Below are positions 5,838 to 12,120 of a stretch of DNA of 14,821 nucleotides, piece after piece. This stretch comes from Proteobacteria bacterium UBA6920 (GTDB lineage Bacteria > Pseudomonadota > Gammaproteobacteria > SG8-11): assembly GCA_002448875.1 (NCBI GenBank), contig DKAS01000238.1, forward strand, positions 1 to 14,821, given 5' to 3'. A program made the translations under genes and the position numbers. The notes beneath the pieces were generated by a model. The model searched no databases. It had not been told where the DNA came from and worked only from the letters and a program-made list of their open reading frames with translations. Positions within the stretch are counted from its first letter, which is position 1; the number at the start of each line of letters is the position of its first letter.

Positions 5838-8800
5838 TTAGAAACTCGTCTTGCTCACGCTGTGGCAGCCGGATCCGCCGCAGTTGGCCTTCTGCGACAC
5901 CGGTTTATTGCTGTGGCTGCCCTTCGAGTACTGATTGACGTGGCAGGCGCCGCACTGGGGCTTCATATCCACATTCGGCGTCACTGACGTATCGAACTGG
6001 GTCCGCCAGTTAGCCGCCTTGGTCACGTCGCCGGGCGTCGTCACCGCGCCGGTGCTGGAGGTCTTGCCCCAGTGGCAATCGGAATTACAGGTGTATTTCG
6101 CGTTGTGCTTGTCCGCGAAACTGCTCACCGACGCCGGGTGCGTATAGGTATCCGGCGCCCAGGCTTTGGTGTTATGGCACTTTTCACAGGCCAGGGAGCC
6201 GATCTTCAGATGCTTGGCCGACGGACCGGTCACGACCTTGTCAATGTTCAGGGTCTGACCATTGTGGCAAGTGACGCAATTGCCGGTGACACCCGTATGA
6301 TCCCAGGTACCGCCCTGGAAAGTGCCGGAGGTCACGTCATGGCACTTGTAGCAATCCAGCGAGGTCGGCAAGTGGGTGGACGGCTTGACCTTGCCTGTGG
6401 CCTTCGCGCCGTCATGGCAGGCGATGCAGCCGGTGGTAATGCCCGTGTGATCGAACACCGCGCCCTTGAAAGTGGTGGTGTTGTGGCACACGCCGCAGTC
6501 GGAGCTGGTGGTGATATGGCCGGCGGGCTTACCCGTGGCCAGGGTACCGTCATGGCACAGGCGGCAATTGCCGGTGATGCCGGTATGGTCCATGGTCCCC
6601 GGTTTGAAACCCGCGGTGTTATGGCAGAAATGGCAATCCCGGGTAGTCGGAATATGCAAGGTGGGCATACCCATCGCCTGTTTGCCGTTGTGGCAGGTCG
6701 AGCACTTGTCCACCACGCCGGTATGATCGAACTGGGCGCCGGCAAAGGCCGTGGTGTTATGGCACACCGAGCAATCCTTGCTGGTCGTAATGTGGTTGGG
6801 TCCTTTGCCGGTGGCCTGAACGCCATCGTGGCAGGCCGCACAACCGCTGGTGATACCGGTATGGTTGAACACCGCCGACTTGAAGTTACCTACCACGTGA
6901 CACACTTTGCAATCCTGGGTGGTGACCACATGCCCGGCCGGCTTGCTCACAATGGCTGGGTTGCTGCCGTCATGACATTTGTCGCAACGATCCGTGGCCT
7001 TGAGCACGGAGTGGTCATAGGTATTCACCTTGGTGAAGTCGGTCGTGCCGTGGCACCACGAACAATCCTTTTCTTTACCGGTGGCCGTATCAATGGCCAC
7101 CGCCGGATGATTGGCGGGCTTGCCCAGCGCCGGCGGATAAGTGCCGGTATGGCAGGAAGCGCAGTTACCGGTCACGCCGTTATGGGCGAAGCTCACCGTC
7201 TTCCAGCGATCACTAATGTCGACCTTGTGGCACAGATAGCAATCCAGATTGGTCGGCAGGTGACTGCCCGCAGCGTCTTTGCCCAGGATCCTGACGGTTC
7301 CAGTGGTGATGGTAAAGCTGCCGTTGTGGCAACCACCACAGCCTTTGGTGATGCCCTTGTGGGCGAAGGTCGAGGGGCTGAACGCGCCGCCGATGGTGTG
7401 GCAGGCTTCGCAATTGTTCAGCGCCGGAATGTGCTCAGGATTCTTGCGCGCGCTCATGCCCGTGGCCTGGACACCGTCATGGCAGCTGAAACAGCCGTCG
7501 ATGATGCCGGTGTGGCTGAATCCGCCGTGCGCGAACGAGGGGGGGGTGTTGTCAGTATATTGGTGGCACACCGAGCAATCCTGCTCCGTCGGTACGTGGT
7601 TGACAGTCTTGCCGGTGCTGATGACGCCGTCATGGCAGGTGGCGCAACCGCCGGTGATGCCCGCGTGATCATAAGTACCGTTGGCGAAGCTGCCCGGCGC
7701 GTGACAATCCTTACAGTCACGGTTACCTATAGGCATGTGGCTGGCGCTCAAGCCCTTGATCATGATGGTGGTCACCGAACCATCGGCCAAGGTGATCTGC
7801 TTTTCCTGGCCGTCATGGCAGCTGTCGCAGCGGACATTGGCCGCCAGCGCGGTGTGGTCGAACATGCCGGTCAAGCCGAAGGACAGGGTATTGTGGCACA
7901 TGCCGCAATCCTGGTTGGTGGCCACATGGCCCTGCGGCTTGCCGATGGCGGCGGGCACACTGGCGTTGCCGTGGCAGGAGCCGCAGGCCTGACCGTCTTC
8001 GAGGAAGCGGTGGTCGAAAATAATGGCTTTGAAATCGTTGACCACGTGACAGGCCAGGCAGTCGGCGGTGGTTTCGATGTGGCCGGCGGGCTTGCCGATG
8101 GCAATCTTGCCGTTGTGGCAATACCCGCAGCTCGAACCGATATTGCTGTGATCGAACTTGCCGTCCGCACCCAGTTGCAGGAAGCTCACGGTGTTGTGGC
8201 AGGCATCGCATTCGGCGGTGGTATCGGGATGCTCCGGTCCCTTGCCCGTGGCTTTTACGCCGTCATGACAGAGACTGCAGGAACCGAAGACTTCCTTGTG
8301 GTCGACAAAGGTGATGATGCCATAACCGAAAGTGGTATGGCAGGCCTGGCACATATTGCTGCTGGCCACATGGTCGCCGCTCTTGCCGAGGATGATCTTG
8401 CCGTTGGAGGTGGCAAAGGTTCCGGTGTGACAATTGATGCAGTTGTTGGACAGGCCTGGATGATTAAACGGGCCGGTGGGCCGCTCACCCTCCAGGGTGG
8501 CTTCCACCAGGGCGACGCCACGCGGACTTGAGACACCGCCGGCGCTGACTACCAATTGCACGTGGTAGGTGCCGCGTACATCGGGAGTGAAACTGGGGGT
8601 GGCGCTGTCGGCGGCTACCAGCTCAGCCTGGCTGCCGTCGGGCTTGCTGCTGAACTCCCAGGCGAAGGTGAGTGCGTCACCGGAGCTGGCGCTGGAACGG
8701 CTGCCATCGAGCGTGGCGAGCTCGCCCACCCGTACCGCGACAATGGCGCCGGTATTGACGATGAAATCGATCGGGACATTCTCGCCCTGGGCAGTGTTGA

Positions 8801-8915
8801 CCGGTGTTTTCTCACCGTTACCGCCGCCGCCGGAGTCACATCCCGACACCAACAATGCGAGCACCAGCAGCAGCCCGCTGCCAATGGACGAGCTTAAAAA
8901 GTTTTTACGTAACAT
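5838..8915 (-). CDS. giant multihaem c-type cytochrome lipoprotein (33 potential haem sites) with PKD-like domain
   Basis: A 1025-residue exported electron-transfer protein. The start is ATG 8915, with AAGGTG eight bases upstream; it places a signal peptide at the N-terminus whose lipobox VSGC ends at Cys26, followed by a Gly-rich linker. Residues about 48-141 are PKD-like (LDGSRSSASSGDALTFAWEF; GTYHVQLVV). Residues about 149-922 are fifteen tandem modules, each with two CXXCH motifs. The core pattern is (F/Y/M/W)-x-H...CxxCH(D/N)G...GK...H(I/L/V)xT...DCxxCH. The four most regular modules (682-869) are 46, 46, 46 and 50 residues; earlier ones reach 63. The tail has CX3CH (943-948), CXXCH (988-992) and CX4CH (1012-1018). 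In total there are 31 CXXCH and two variant sites. Such proteins normally move electrons across the periplasm or to the outside. The acceptor or donor is unknown. It ends at a strong terminator and probably has its own promoter. Confidence 0.95.
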   Translation of the reverse strand: MLRKNFLSSSIGSGLLLVLALLVSGCDSGGGGNGEKTPVNTAQGENVPIDFIVNTGAIVAVRVGELATLDGSRSSASSGDALTFAWEFSSKPDGSQAELVAADSATPSFTPDVRGTYHVQLVVSAGGVSSPRGVALVEATLEGERPTGPFNHPGLSNNCINCHTGTFATSNGKIILGKSGDHVASSNMCQACHTTFGYGIITFVDHKEVFGSCSLCHDGVKATGKGPEHPDTTAECDACHNTVSFLQLGADGKFDHSNIGSSCGYCHNGKIAIGKPAGHIETTADCLACHVVNDFKAIIFDHRFLEDGQACGSCHGNASVPAAIGKPQGHVATNQDCGMCHNTLSFGLTGMFDHTALAANVRCDSCHDGQEKQITLADGSVTTIMIKGLSASHMPIGNRDCKDCHAPGSFANGTYDHAGITGGCATCHDGVISTGKTVNHVPTEQDCSVCHQYTDNTPPSFAHGGFSHTGIIDGCFSCHDGVQATGMSARKNPEHIPALNNCEACHTIGGAFSPSTFAHKGITKGCGGCHNGSFTITTGTVRILGKDAAGSHLPTNLDCYLCHKVDISDRWKTVSFAHNGVTGNCASCHTGTYPPALGKPANHPAVAIDTATGKEKDCSWCHGTTDFTKVNTYDHSVLKATDRCDKCHDGSNPAIVSKPAGHVVTTQDCKVCHVVGNFKSAVFNHTGITSGCAACHDGVQATGKGPNHITTSKDCSVCHNTTAFAGAQFDHTGVVDKCSTCHNGKQAMGMPTLHIPTTRDCHFCHNTAGFKPGTMDHTGITGNCRLCHDGTLATGKPAGHITTSSDCGVCHNTTTFKGAVFDHTGITTGCIACHDGAKATGKVKPSTHLPTSLDCYKCHDVTSGTFQGGTWDHTGVTGNCVTCHNGQTLNIDKVVTGPSAKHLKIGSLACEKCHNTKAWAPDTYTHPASVSSFADKHNAKYTCNSDCHWGKTSSTGAVTTPGDVTKAANWRTQFDTSVTPNVDMKPQCGACHVNQYSKGSHSNKPVSQKANCGGSGCHSVSKTSF
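6150..8471 (-). repeat. fifteen tandem two-haem protein modules
   Basis: Coding repeats inside the giant cytochrome, residues about 149-922. Modules begin at roughly residues 149, 203, 253, 299, 351, 414, 465, 516, 575, 632, 682, 728, 774, 820 and 870. The modules starting at 682, 728 and 774 are exactly 46 residues (138 bases) and share the DHTGIT-type opening and a GHITT or HIxTT middle. Earlier modules are more divergent and contain insertions. This points to growth by in-frame tandem duplication, with the C-terminal copies youngest or most homogenised. Confidence 0.9.
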
Positions 8916-9000
8916 GGATACCCCACCTTTTTGCAGCAACGTTTCCTTCGCCTGATTATTATTCTTCTTATGGTCCAATTTCATACAATTCCGCTTGGTC

Positions 9001-9029
9001 ATCATAACCACCCTCGACGTTGCCTGCAA
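9001..9029 (-). promoter_or_regulatory. candidate promoter of the giant cytochrome gene
   Basis: On the - strand TATGAT (9006-9001; five of six consensus) lies 17 bases downstream of TTGCAG (9029-9024; three of six). The strong -10 with a weak -35 suggests dependence on an activator. Transcription would begin near 8994, leaving a leader of about 80 bases before ATG 8915. The placement supports the downstream start codon over the longer frame from 9029. Confidence 0.4.
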
Positions 9030-9162
9030 TTCGTACCGACTGTTTACAACCCCTTCTTTCCTGCGAGGGAGTTCTCACTGACAAGGCAAGCCCTCACCAG
9101 GCTCCACGCGGGAACAGCAGCGGTAACTATAAAGCGCTCAATCCTCGAAGTATGTGACGCAA

Positions 9163-9185
9163 CGGGCAATTCTACAGAATTCCCG
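9163..9185. promoter_or_regulatory. operator-like inverted repeat upstream of the giant cytochrome
   Basis: Arms CGGG(c)AATTCT and AGAATTCCCG form a 10-bp inverted repeat around a two-base centre, with a single extra C in the left arm. It lies about 135-155 bases upstream of the candidate -10 box, a plausible position for an activator binding site. No regulator family is recognised. Confidence 0.4.
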
Positions 9186-9350
9186 GCAAGGGTACGCAGC
9201 GAGTATTAAGATCATGTTAATGCGCATAAATTTTTACACGCTATTTTTGTGTTGTTTTATTTTGCGAGCACCAAATGGGGGCAGCAGGAAAGCATTCTGT
9301 AACAAGAATATAAGGCGCGTATTTGTCATAACGCCGGTAAATAAAGGAGT

Positions 9351-9403
9351 GCGGGACGGCAAAGCCGCCATGAGGCACCGCCGTGAGGCGTCACCGGGCG
9401 GGC
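9351..9403. repeat. GC-rich hairpin island with a 13-base tandem repeat
   Basis: Two adjacent 13-base units, gccgccatgaggc (9364-9376) and accgccgtgaggc (9377-9389), differ at two positions. Next to them, on the - strand, GGCGGC-UUU-GCCGUC (9369-9355) forms a 6-bp stem including one G-U pair. A further hairpin lies at 9382-9398 (CCG-UGA stem with one bulge). It starts about 30 bases after the five-haem cytochrome stop. It may be a 3'-end structure of that transcript, but no U-tract follows directly. Confidence 0.45.
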
Positions 9404-9431
9404 AATGTTATACCTTTGCTGTAACAATGCG

Positions 9432-10613
9432 TCAGAAATGTAAATCGATGCGTTTTCGATACACCGGGTAATGAATGGGATCGCTGTTGTCGTAACCGAT
9501 ACGGCGGCGGCGGGCTTCGTCCAGCAGATGATAGTCCACCTGCGCCTCCACAAAAGCAGCGGTGCCGCGCAGTTTGGCCGGAACCTCATAGCTGTAGTCC
9601 CGCACCTGCCCCCGGCGCAGGCGATCGTCCCACAAATCGATGATAAATGGCCGCCATAGCAGGTTGCGCTTGAGCGTATGCTGCTCGCTGTCCAGCAGAT
9701 TCCCCTGGGTATCGAACAGGCGGAAACTTACCGTCAAGTGGCGATCCGGCGTACCGGTGGGCAGGGCGTGATCGGCGCCGATATTGGCGATGGACAGCCG
9801 CAGCGGCTGAGCACCGTCCGCCGCGCCCTGGGTGTCGAATTCCACTCGCAGGGCGCCGCGCACCGTATCCGGATCGTGGCCGCCCCGCCACAAGTGCCGC
9901 CGTGCCTGGCGCAGCGGACCGCCGGGTGCCAGGGGGCGGGCCACCAGCGGCATATGGCAGTCGACGCAGCCCAGGCCGGCGATTTGCTCGGCCGTCAGAA
10001 CAGCGTCCACCGCGCCGCCGCCGCGTATTTCCGCCACCGTGCCGCAGGGCGGCAGGCGATAAAAGGTATCCCAGCGCTGCCCGCCTGCCACGTGGCAACG
10101 CACGCAGATTTCATTGCCGCTGGCGATGCGCTGCACGGGGTGCGGCGCGTCACCGCCGAGCACACCGAGGATTTTCCCCTCGCGCAGGTGACAGGCGGCG
10201 CAGGTCACGCCCTCGTGCTGCAACGCGGCATCGAAATCGGGATTGGGGGCGAGCATCGGCTGCAGCTTATCAACATCGTAGAAGCCCACCACCGTCTGTT
10301 CCTGCTGGCGATCCAGGGGAATATGACAATTCTTGCAAATTTGCGCGCTGCCATCGAACTGCCAGTCGACCTGGAAATAGGGATCGGTCCAGGCCTGGCT
10401 GTGCATGGAGGTAGACCACTCGTCGTAGAATTCGCGATGGCATTCGCCGCAGCTGGCGGCGCCGATTGCCTTTGATTCGCCGACGGTGGTGGTAGTAGCG
10501 ACGGGCTGTTCAAACGCCGGCGCGACAACGAAGATCTGCATCGGACGGACGAACCGCCAGACCAGGAAGGCGGTCAACGCCAGCAGCAGTACAAGCAGGA
10601 TTCTGGTTTTCAC
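9432..10613 (-). CDS. membrane-anchored five-haem c-type cytochrome
   Basis: A 393-residue protein starting at GTG 10613. Residues about 4-22 form one hydrophobic segment (ILLVLLLALTAFLVW) after a short basic start, acting as an uncleaved anchor or signal. Five CXXCH motifs lie at 55-59, 93-97, 138-142, 170-174 and 216-220, and the first region (CGECHREFYDEWSTSMH) resembles cytochrome c554-type multihaem proteins. Residues about 245-392 form a haem-free, beta-rich C-terminal domain with HALPTGTPDRHL (282-293), a motif I associate with the C-terminal domain of other multihaem cytochromes. It probably passes electrons on the periplasmic face of the inner membrane. It follows the histidine phosphatase by 71 bases. 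The giant cytochrome lies next downstream, and a donor/acceptor relation between the two is plausible but unproven. The Shine-Dalgarno sequence is weak (AGAAG). Confidence 0.88.
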   Translation of the reverse strand: MKTRILLVLLLALTAFLVWRFVRPMQIFVVAPAFEQPVATTTTVGESKAIGAASCGECHREFYDEWSTSMHSQAWTDPYFQVDWQFDGSAQICKNCHIPLDRQQEQTVVGFYDVDKLQPMLAPNPDFDAALQHEGVTCAACHLREGKILGVLGGDAPHPVQRIASGNEICVRCHVAGGQRWDTFYRLPPCGTVAEIRGGGAVDAVLTAEQIAGLGCVDCHMPLVARPLAPGGPLRQARRHLWRGGHDPDTVRGALRVEFDTQGAADGAQPLRLSIANIGADHALPTGTPDRHLTVSFRLFDTQGNLLDSEQHTLKRNLLWRPFIIDLWDDRLRRGQVRDYSYEVPAKLRGTAAFVEAQVDYHLLDEARRRRIGYDNSDPIHYPVYRKRIDLHF

Positions 10614-10665
10614 AGCGATTCGCTTCTAGGTTTCATAGGCAAAGCATTCACCCGCATACCGGGAC

Positions 10666-10684
10666 AACGGCGCCCGCCGCCGTT
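10666..10684 (-). other. intergenic stem-loop after the histidine phosphatase gene
   Basis: Immediately after the phosphatase stop, the - strand reads AACGGCG-GCGGG-CGCCGTT, a perfect 7-bp stem with a five-base loop. No U-tract follows, so it is not a classical intrinsic terminator. It could stabilise the upstream mRNA end or weaken read-through into the five-haem cytochrome gene. Confidence 0.4.
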
Positions 10685-11278
10685 TCAGGACAGGTTAGTC
10701 AGGGACTCAAAGGCGAAGCCGCAACCATCATGCACCACCCTGGCCATCGCCGCATTCTTCACTTTCACATGGTACATGTGACTGAGCGGACTTTGCAGCA
10801 CATGGCTGATGACCGCGCGAATGACGCCGGCGTGACAGACTACCAGCAGGCGCCGGCCGGTGTGGGCGGCGACCAGATCCTGCAGTGCCTGCGCCACGCG
10901 CTGCCGGAACCGGTCCAGGGGTTCGGCGCCGGCGGGACGAAAACGCACCGGATCCTGGAGAAAACGCTGGTAGGCGTCGGCCATGCCCTGGCGCACTTCA
11001 TCATGGGATTTGCCTTCCCAGGCGCCGAATCCCACTTCGCGCACCCGTTCATCGGTGATCACCGGTATCCCGTCGCGCAGCGCCAGCTGCGCGGCAAAGG
11101 CGTGACAACGGCGCAATGGCGAACTCACCACGCAATCCCAGCGACCGCCCGCCCCCACCGCCTGCCACATCTGCTGCCAACCGCGCTCGCTCAGCGCATC
11201 ATCGACACCGTGTCCGCGATAGCGCTCACCGCCTTCGGGCGCGCCGTGCCGGATAAAGTCAATAACAGTCAAACTCAC
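10685..11278 (-). CDS. histidine phosphatase superfamily protein (phosphoglycerate mutase / CobC-like)
   Basis: A 197-residue protein of the branch with a phospho-His intermediate. RHG at 10-12 is the nucleophile motif, SSPLRRC at 52-58 provides the second Arg, REVGFGAWEG at 80-89 carries the acid/base Glu, and CHAGVIRA at 148-155 holds the second catalytic His. The full catalytic set is present. Size and motifs match alpha-ribazole phosphatase (CobC) and related small phosphatases, but no cobalamin gene is nearby, so the substrate is left open. The start is GTG 11278 with GAGG eleven bases upstream; the frame stays open further upstream but offers no ATG, GTG or TTG. It lies 84 bases after the second small gene of the cbbQO cluster, on the same strand. 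Confidence 0.87.
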   Translation of the reverse strand: MSLTVIDFIRHGAPEGGERYRGHGVDDALSERGWQQMWQAVGAGGRWDCVVSSPLRRCHAFAAQLALRDGIPVITDERVREVGFGAWEGKSHDEVRQGMADAYQRFLQDPVRFRPAGAEPLDRFRQRVAQALQDLVAAHTGRRLLVVCHAGVIRAVISHVLQSPLSHMYHVKVKNAAMARVVHDGCGFAFESLTNLS

Positions 11279-11362
11279 GCCGCCATCCGCCTCGTTGTCA
11301 GGATCCAGGGTTGACCGAACAATACCAGCGCGCTCCAGCGCACGCCCGCGGACTCCGCCCGC

Positions 11363-11788
11363 CTAGCGATCAGCGTCTTGCTTGTCCCGGCTGCGGGCCA
11401 GCGGCACCACCGCCTGCCCGCTGGCAGCGGGCAGCGCCGCCAGCCGTTCGCCGAGAATCAGATCCACCGCTTCCAGAATACGCGGAATCAGCATGGCGCC
11501 ATGGGCGTGGTACAGATTCAGGGAACAGCGTATGGGTTGATGCAGCGTATCACGCTTCTCCACCGCGAAATCCAGCCAGGCCATCACCGGGATCTCGTTC
11601 AGGGCCCGGTCCACCACCACCCAGGCGTCGTCATCGAGCAGGATATCGAGGGTGCGCAGTCGGGGCAGGGCGAAACGAATCGGTCTGCCCAGGCGCTTGA
11701 GAGCAATGCTGACGATGTTGAAGTGTTCCGCGCTGATACTGACCTGGCGCCGTTCGAATACCGGCAGATCGCGCAGAATCTCCTTCAT
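11363..11788 (-). CDS. uncharacterised protein, 141 aa, in the cbbQO cluster
   Basis: Not recognised. The ATG at 11788 shares bases with the preceding stop (TGATG) and has AAGGA three bases upstream, so it is translated coupled to the 107-residue protein; a TTG one codon earlier is an alternative start. The protein is soluble, with alternating hydrophobic segments (PRLRTLDILLDDDAWVVVD near 43-61, then ALNEIPVMAWLDF) and a conserved-looking block SLNLYHAHGAMLIPRILEAV near 88-107. It ends in a charged tail. No signal peptide, membrane segment or metal motif is evident. Its position suggests a role linked to RuBisCO activation or to assembly of the CbbQO machine, but this rests on context only. 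Confidence 0.8.
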   Translation of the reverse strand: MKEILRDLPVFERRQVSISAEHFNIVSIALKRLGRPIRFALPRLRTLDILLDDDAWVVVDRALNEIPVMAWLDFAVEKRDTLHQPIRCSLNLYHAHGAMLIPRILEAVDLILGERLAALPAASGQAVVPLARSRDKQDADR

Positions 11789-12111
11789 CAATCCTTGTCC
11801 TCGCCGCTCAGATCGCCTTCCGGGTCCCAGCCGGCGGCGCGCGCCCGGGCGAACGCCTGTTCCTGGATACGGTAGAATTTCGTACGCAGTTCCGGCGGCA
11901 GATTATTGACCAGAAATCCGTGCTTCGCCCACTCGGCATTGACCTTGATCCACAGGTCTTCTATCCCCTGGGCCAGCCAGCCCTGACAGGTTTCCGTTTC
12001 CGGAATGATGCCGAATACCCAGGCGTCGCGAATGATCTTGCCGGTATCGGTCATGCCGCCGTTGATATCCTGATCGATGCCGACATACTGCTTGTAACTC
12101 TTGATTTCCAT
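11788..12111 (-). CDS. uncharacterised protein, 107 aa, directly downstream of cbbO
   Basis: Not recognised. The ATG at 12111 lies nine bases after the cbbO stop, and GAGGA overlapping that stop serves as a good ribosome binding site. The sequence is soluble, Trp-rich for its size (DAWVFG, QGWLAQ, EDLWIK, AEWAKHG, GWDPEG) and ends in a strongly acidic tail (SGEDKD). Segments GMTDTGKIIRDAWVFGIIPE (19-38) and NNLPPELRTKF (69-79) look constrained. The tight spacing to cbbO and the one-base overlap with the next gene indicate a shared operon and coordinated amounts. A small accessory or adaptor of the CbbQO complex is one possibility; no family evidence supports a specific function. Confidence 0.85.
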   Translation of the reverse strand: MEIKSYKQYVGIDQDINGGMTDTGKIIRDAWVFGIIPETETCQGWLAQGIEDLWIKVNAEWAKHGFLVNNLPPELRTKFYRIQEQAFARARAAGWDPEGDLSGEDKD

Positions 12112-12120
12112 GCCGTGTCC

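Larger units (their letters stand above)
8916..9431. other. 516-base non-coding region between the two cytochrome genes
   Basis: No convincing gene. From the giant-cytochrome side it holds the ribosome binding site, a candidate promoter (9001-9029), an operator-like inverted repeat (9163-9185), an AT-rich tract (about 9203-9345) unlike the surrounding GC-rich DNA, and a short GC-rich island of small hairpins directly after the five-haem cytochrome stop (about 9351-9403). Short open frames on the + strand here look random. Confidence 0.75.

Noticed and set aside
6150..8471. Regular DNA periodicity suggesting a CRISPR or satellite array
   Set aside because: The period is about 138 bases or longer, varies, and is explained by protein modules in a continuous reading frame.
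6072..8531. 819-codon open frame on the + strand, antisense to the giant cytochrome
   Set aside because: The repeated, in-frame CXXCH modules keep the antisense frame free of stops; the translation is a low-complexity Gly/Ala/Val/His repeat with no domain and no ribosome binding site, whereas the - strand has an ordered signal peptide and haem motifs.
8916..9029. Extended start of the giant cytochrome at 9029
   Set aside because: It would put 38 polar residues before the signal peptide. ATG 8915 has a good Shine-Dalgarno sequence and the candidate -10 box lies inside the extension.
9086..9101. Sigma54-like TGG...TTGCC on the - strand upstream of the giant cytochrome
   Set aside because: The GG and GC dinucleotides are 9 bases apart, not the 10 that sigma54 promoters need.
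9353..9366. GGGACGGCAAAGCC resembling the conserved core of the c-di-GMP-I (GEMM) riboswitch
   Set aside because: An extra G interrupts the core, the upstream GGCAAACC half and tetraloop receptor parts are absent, and on the matching + strand there is no gene downstream.
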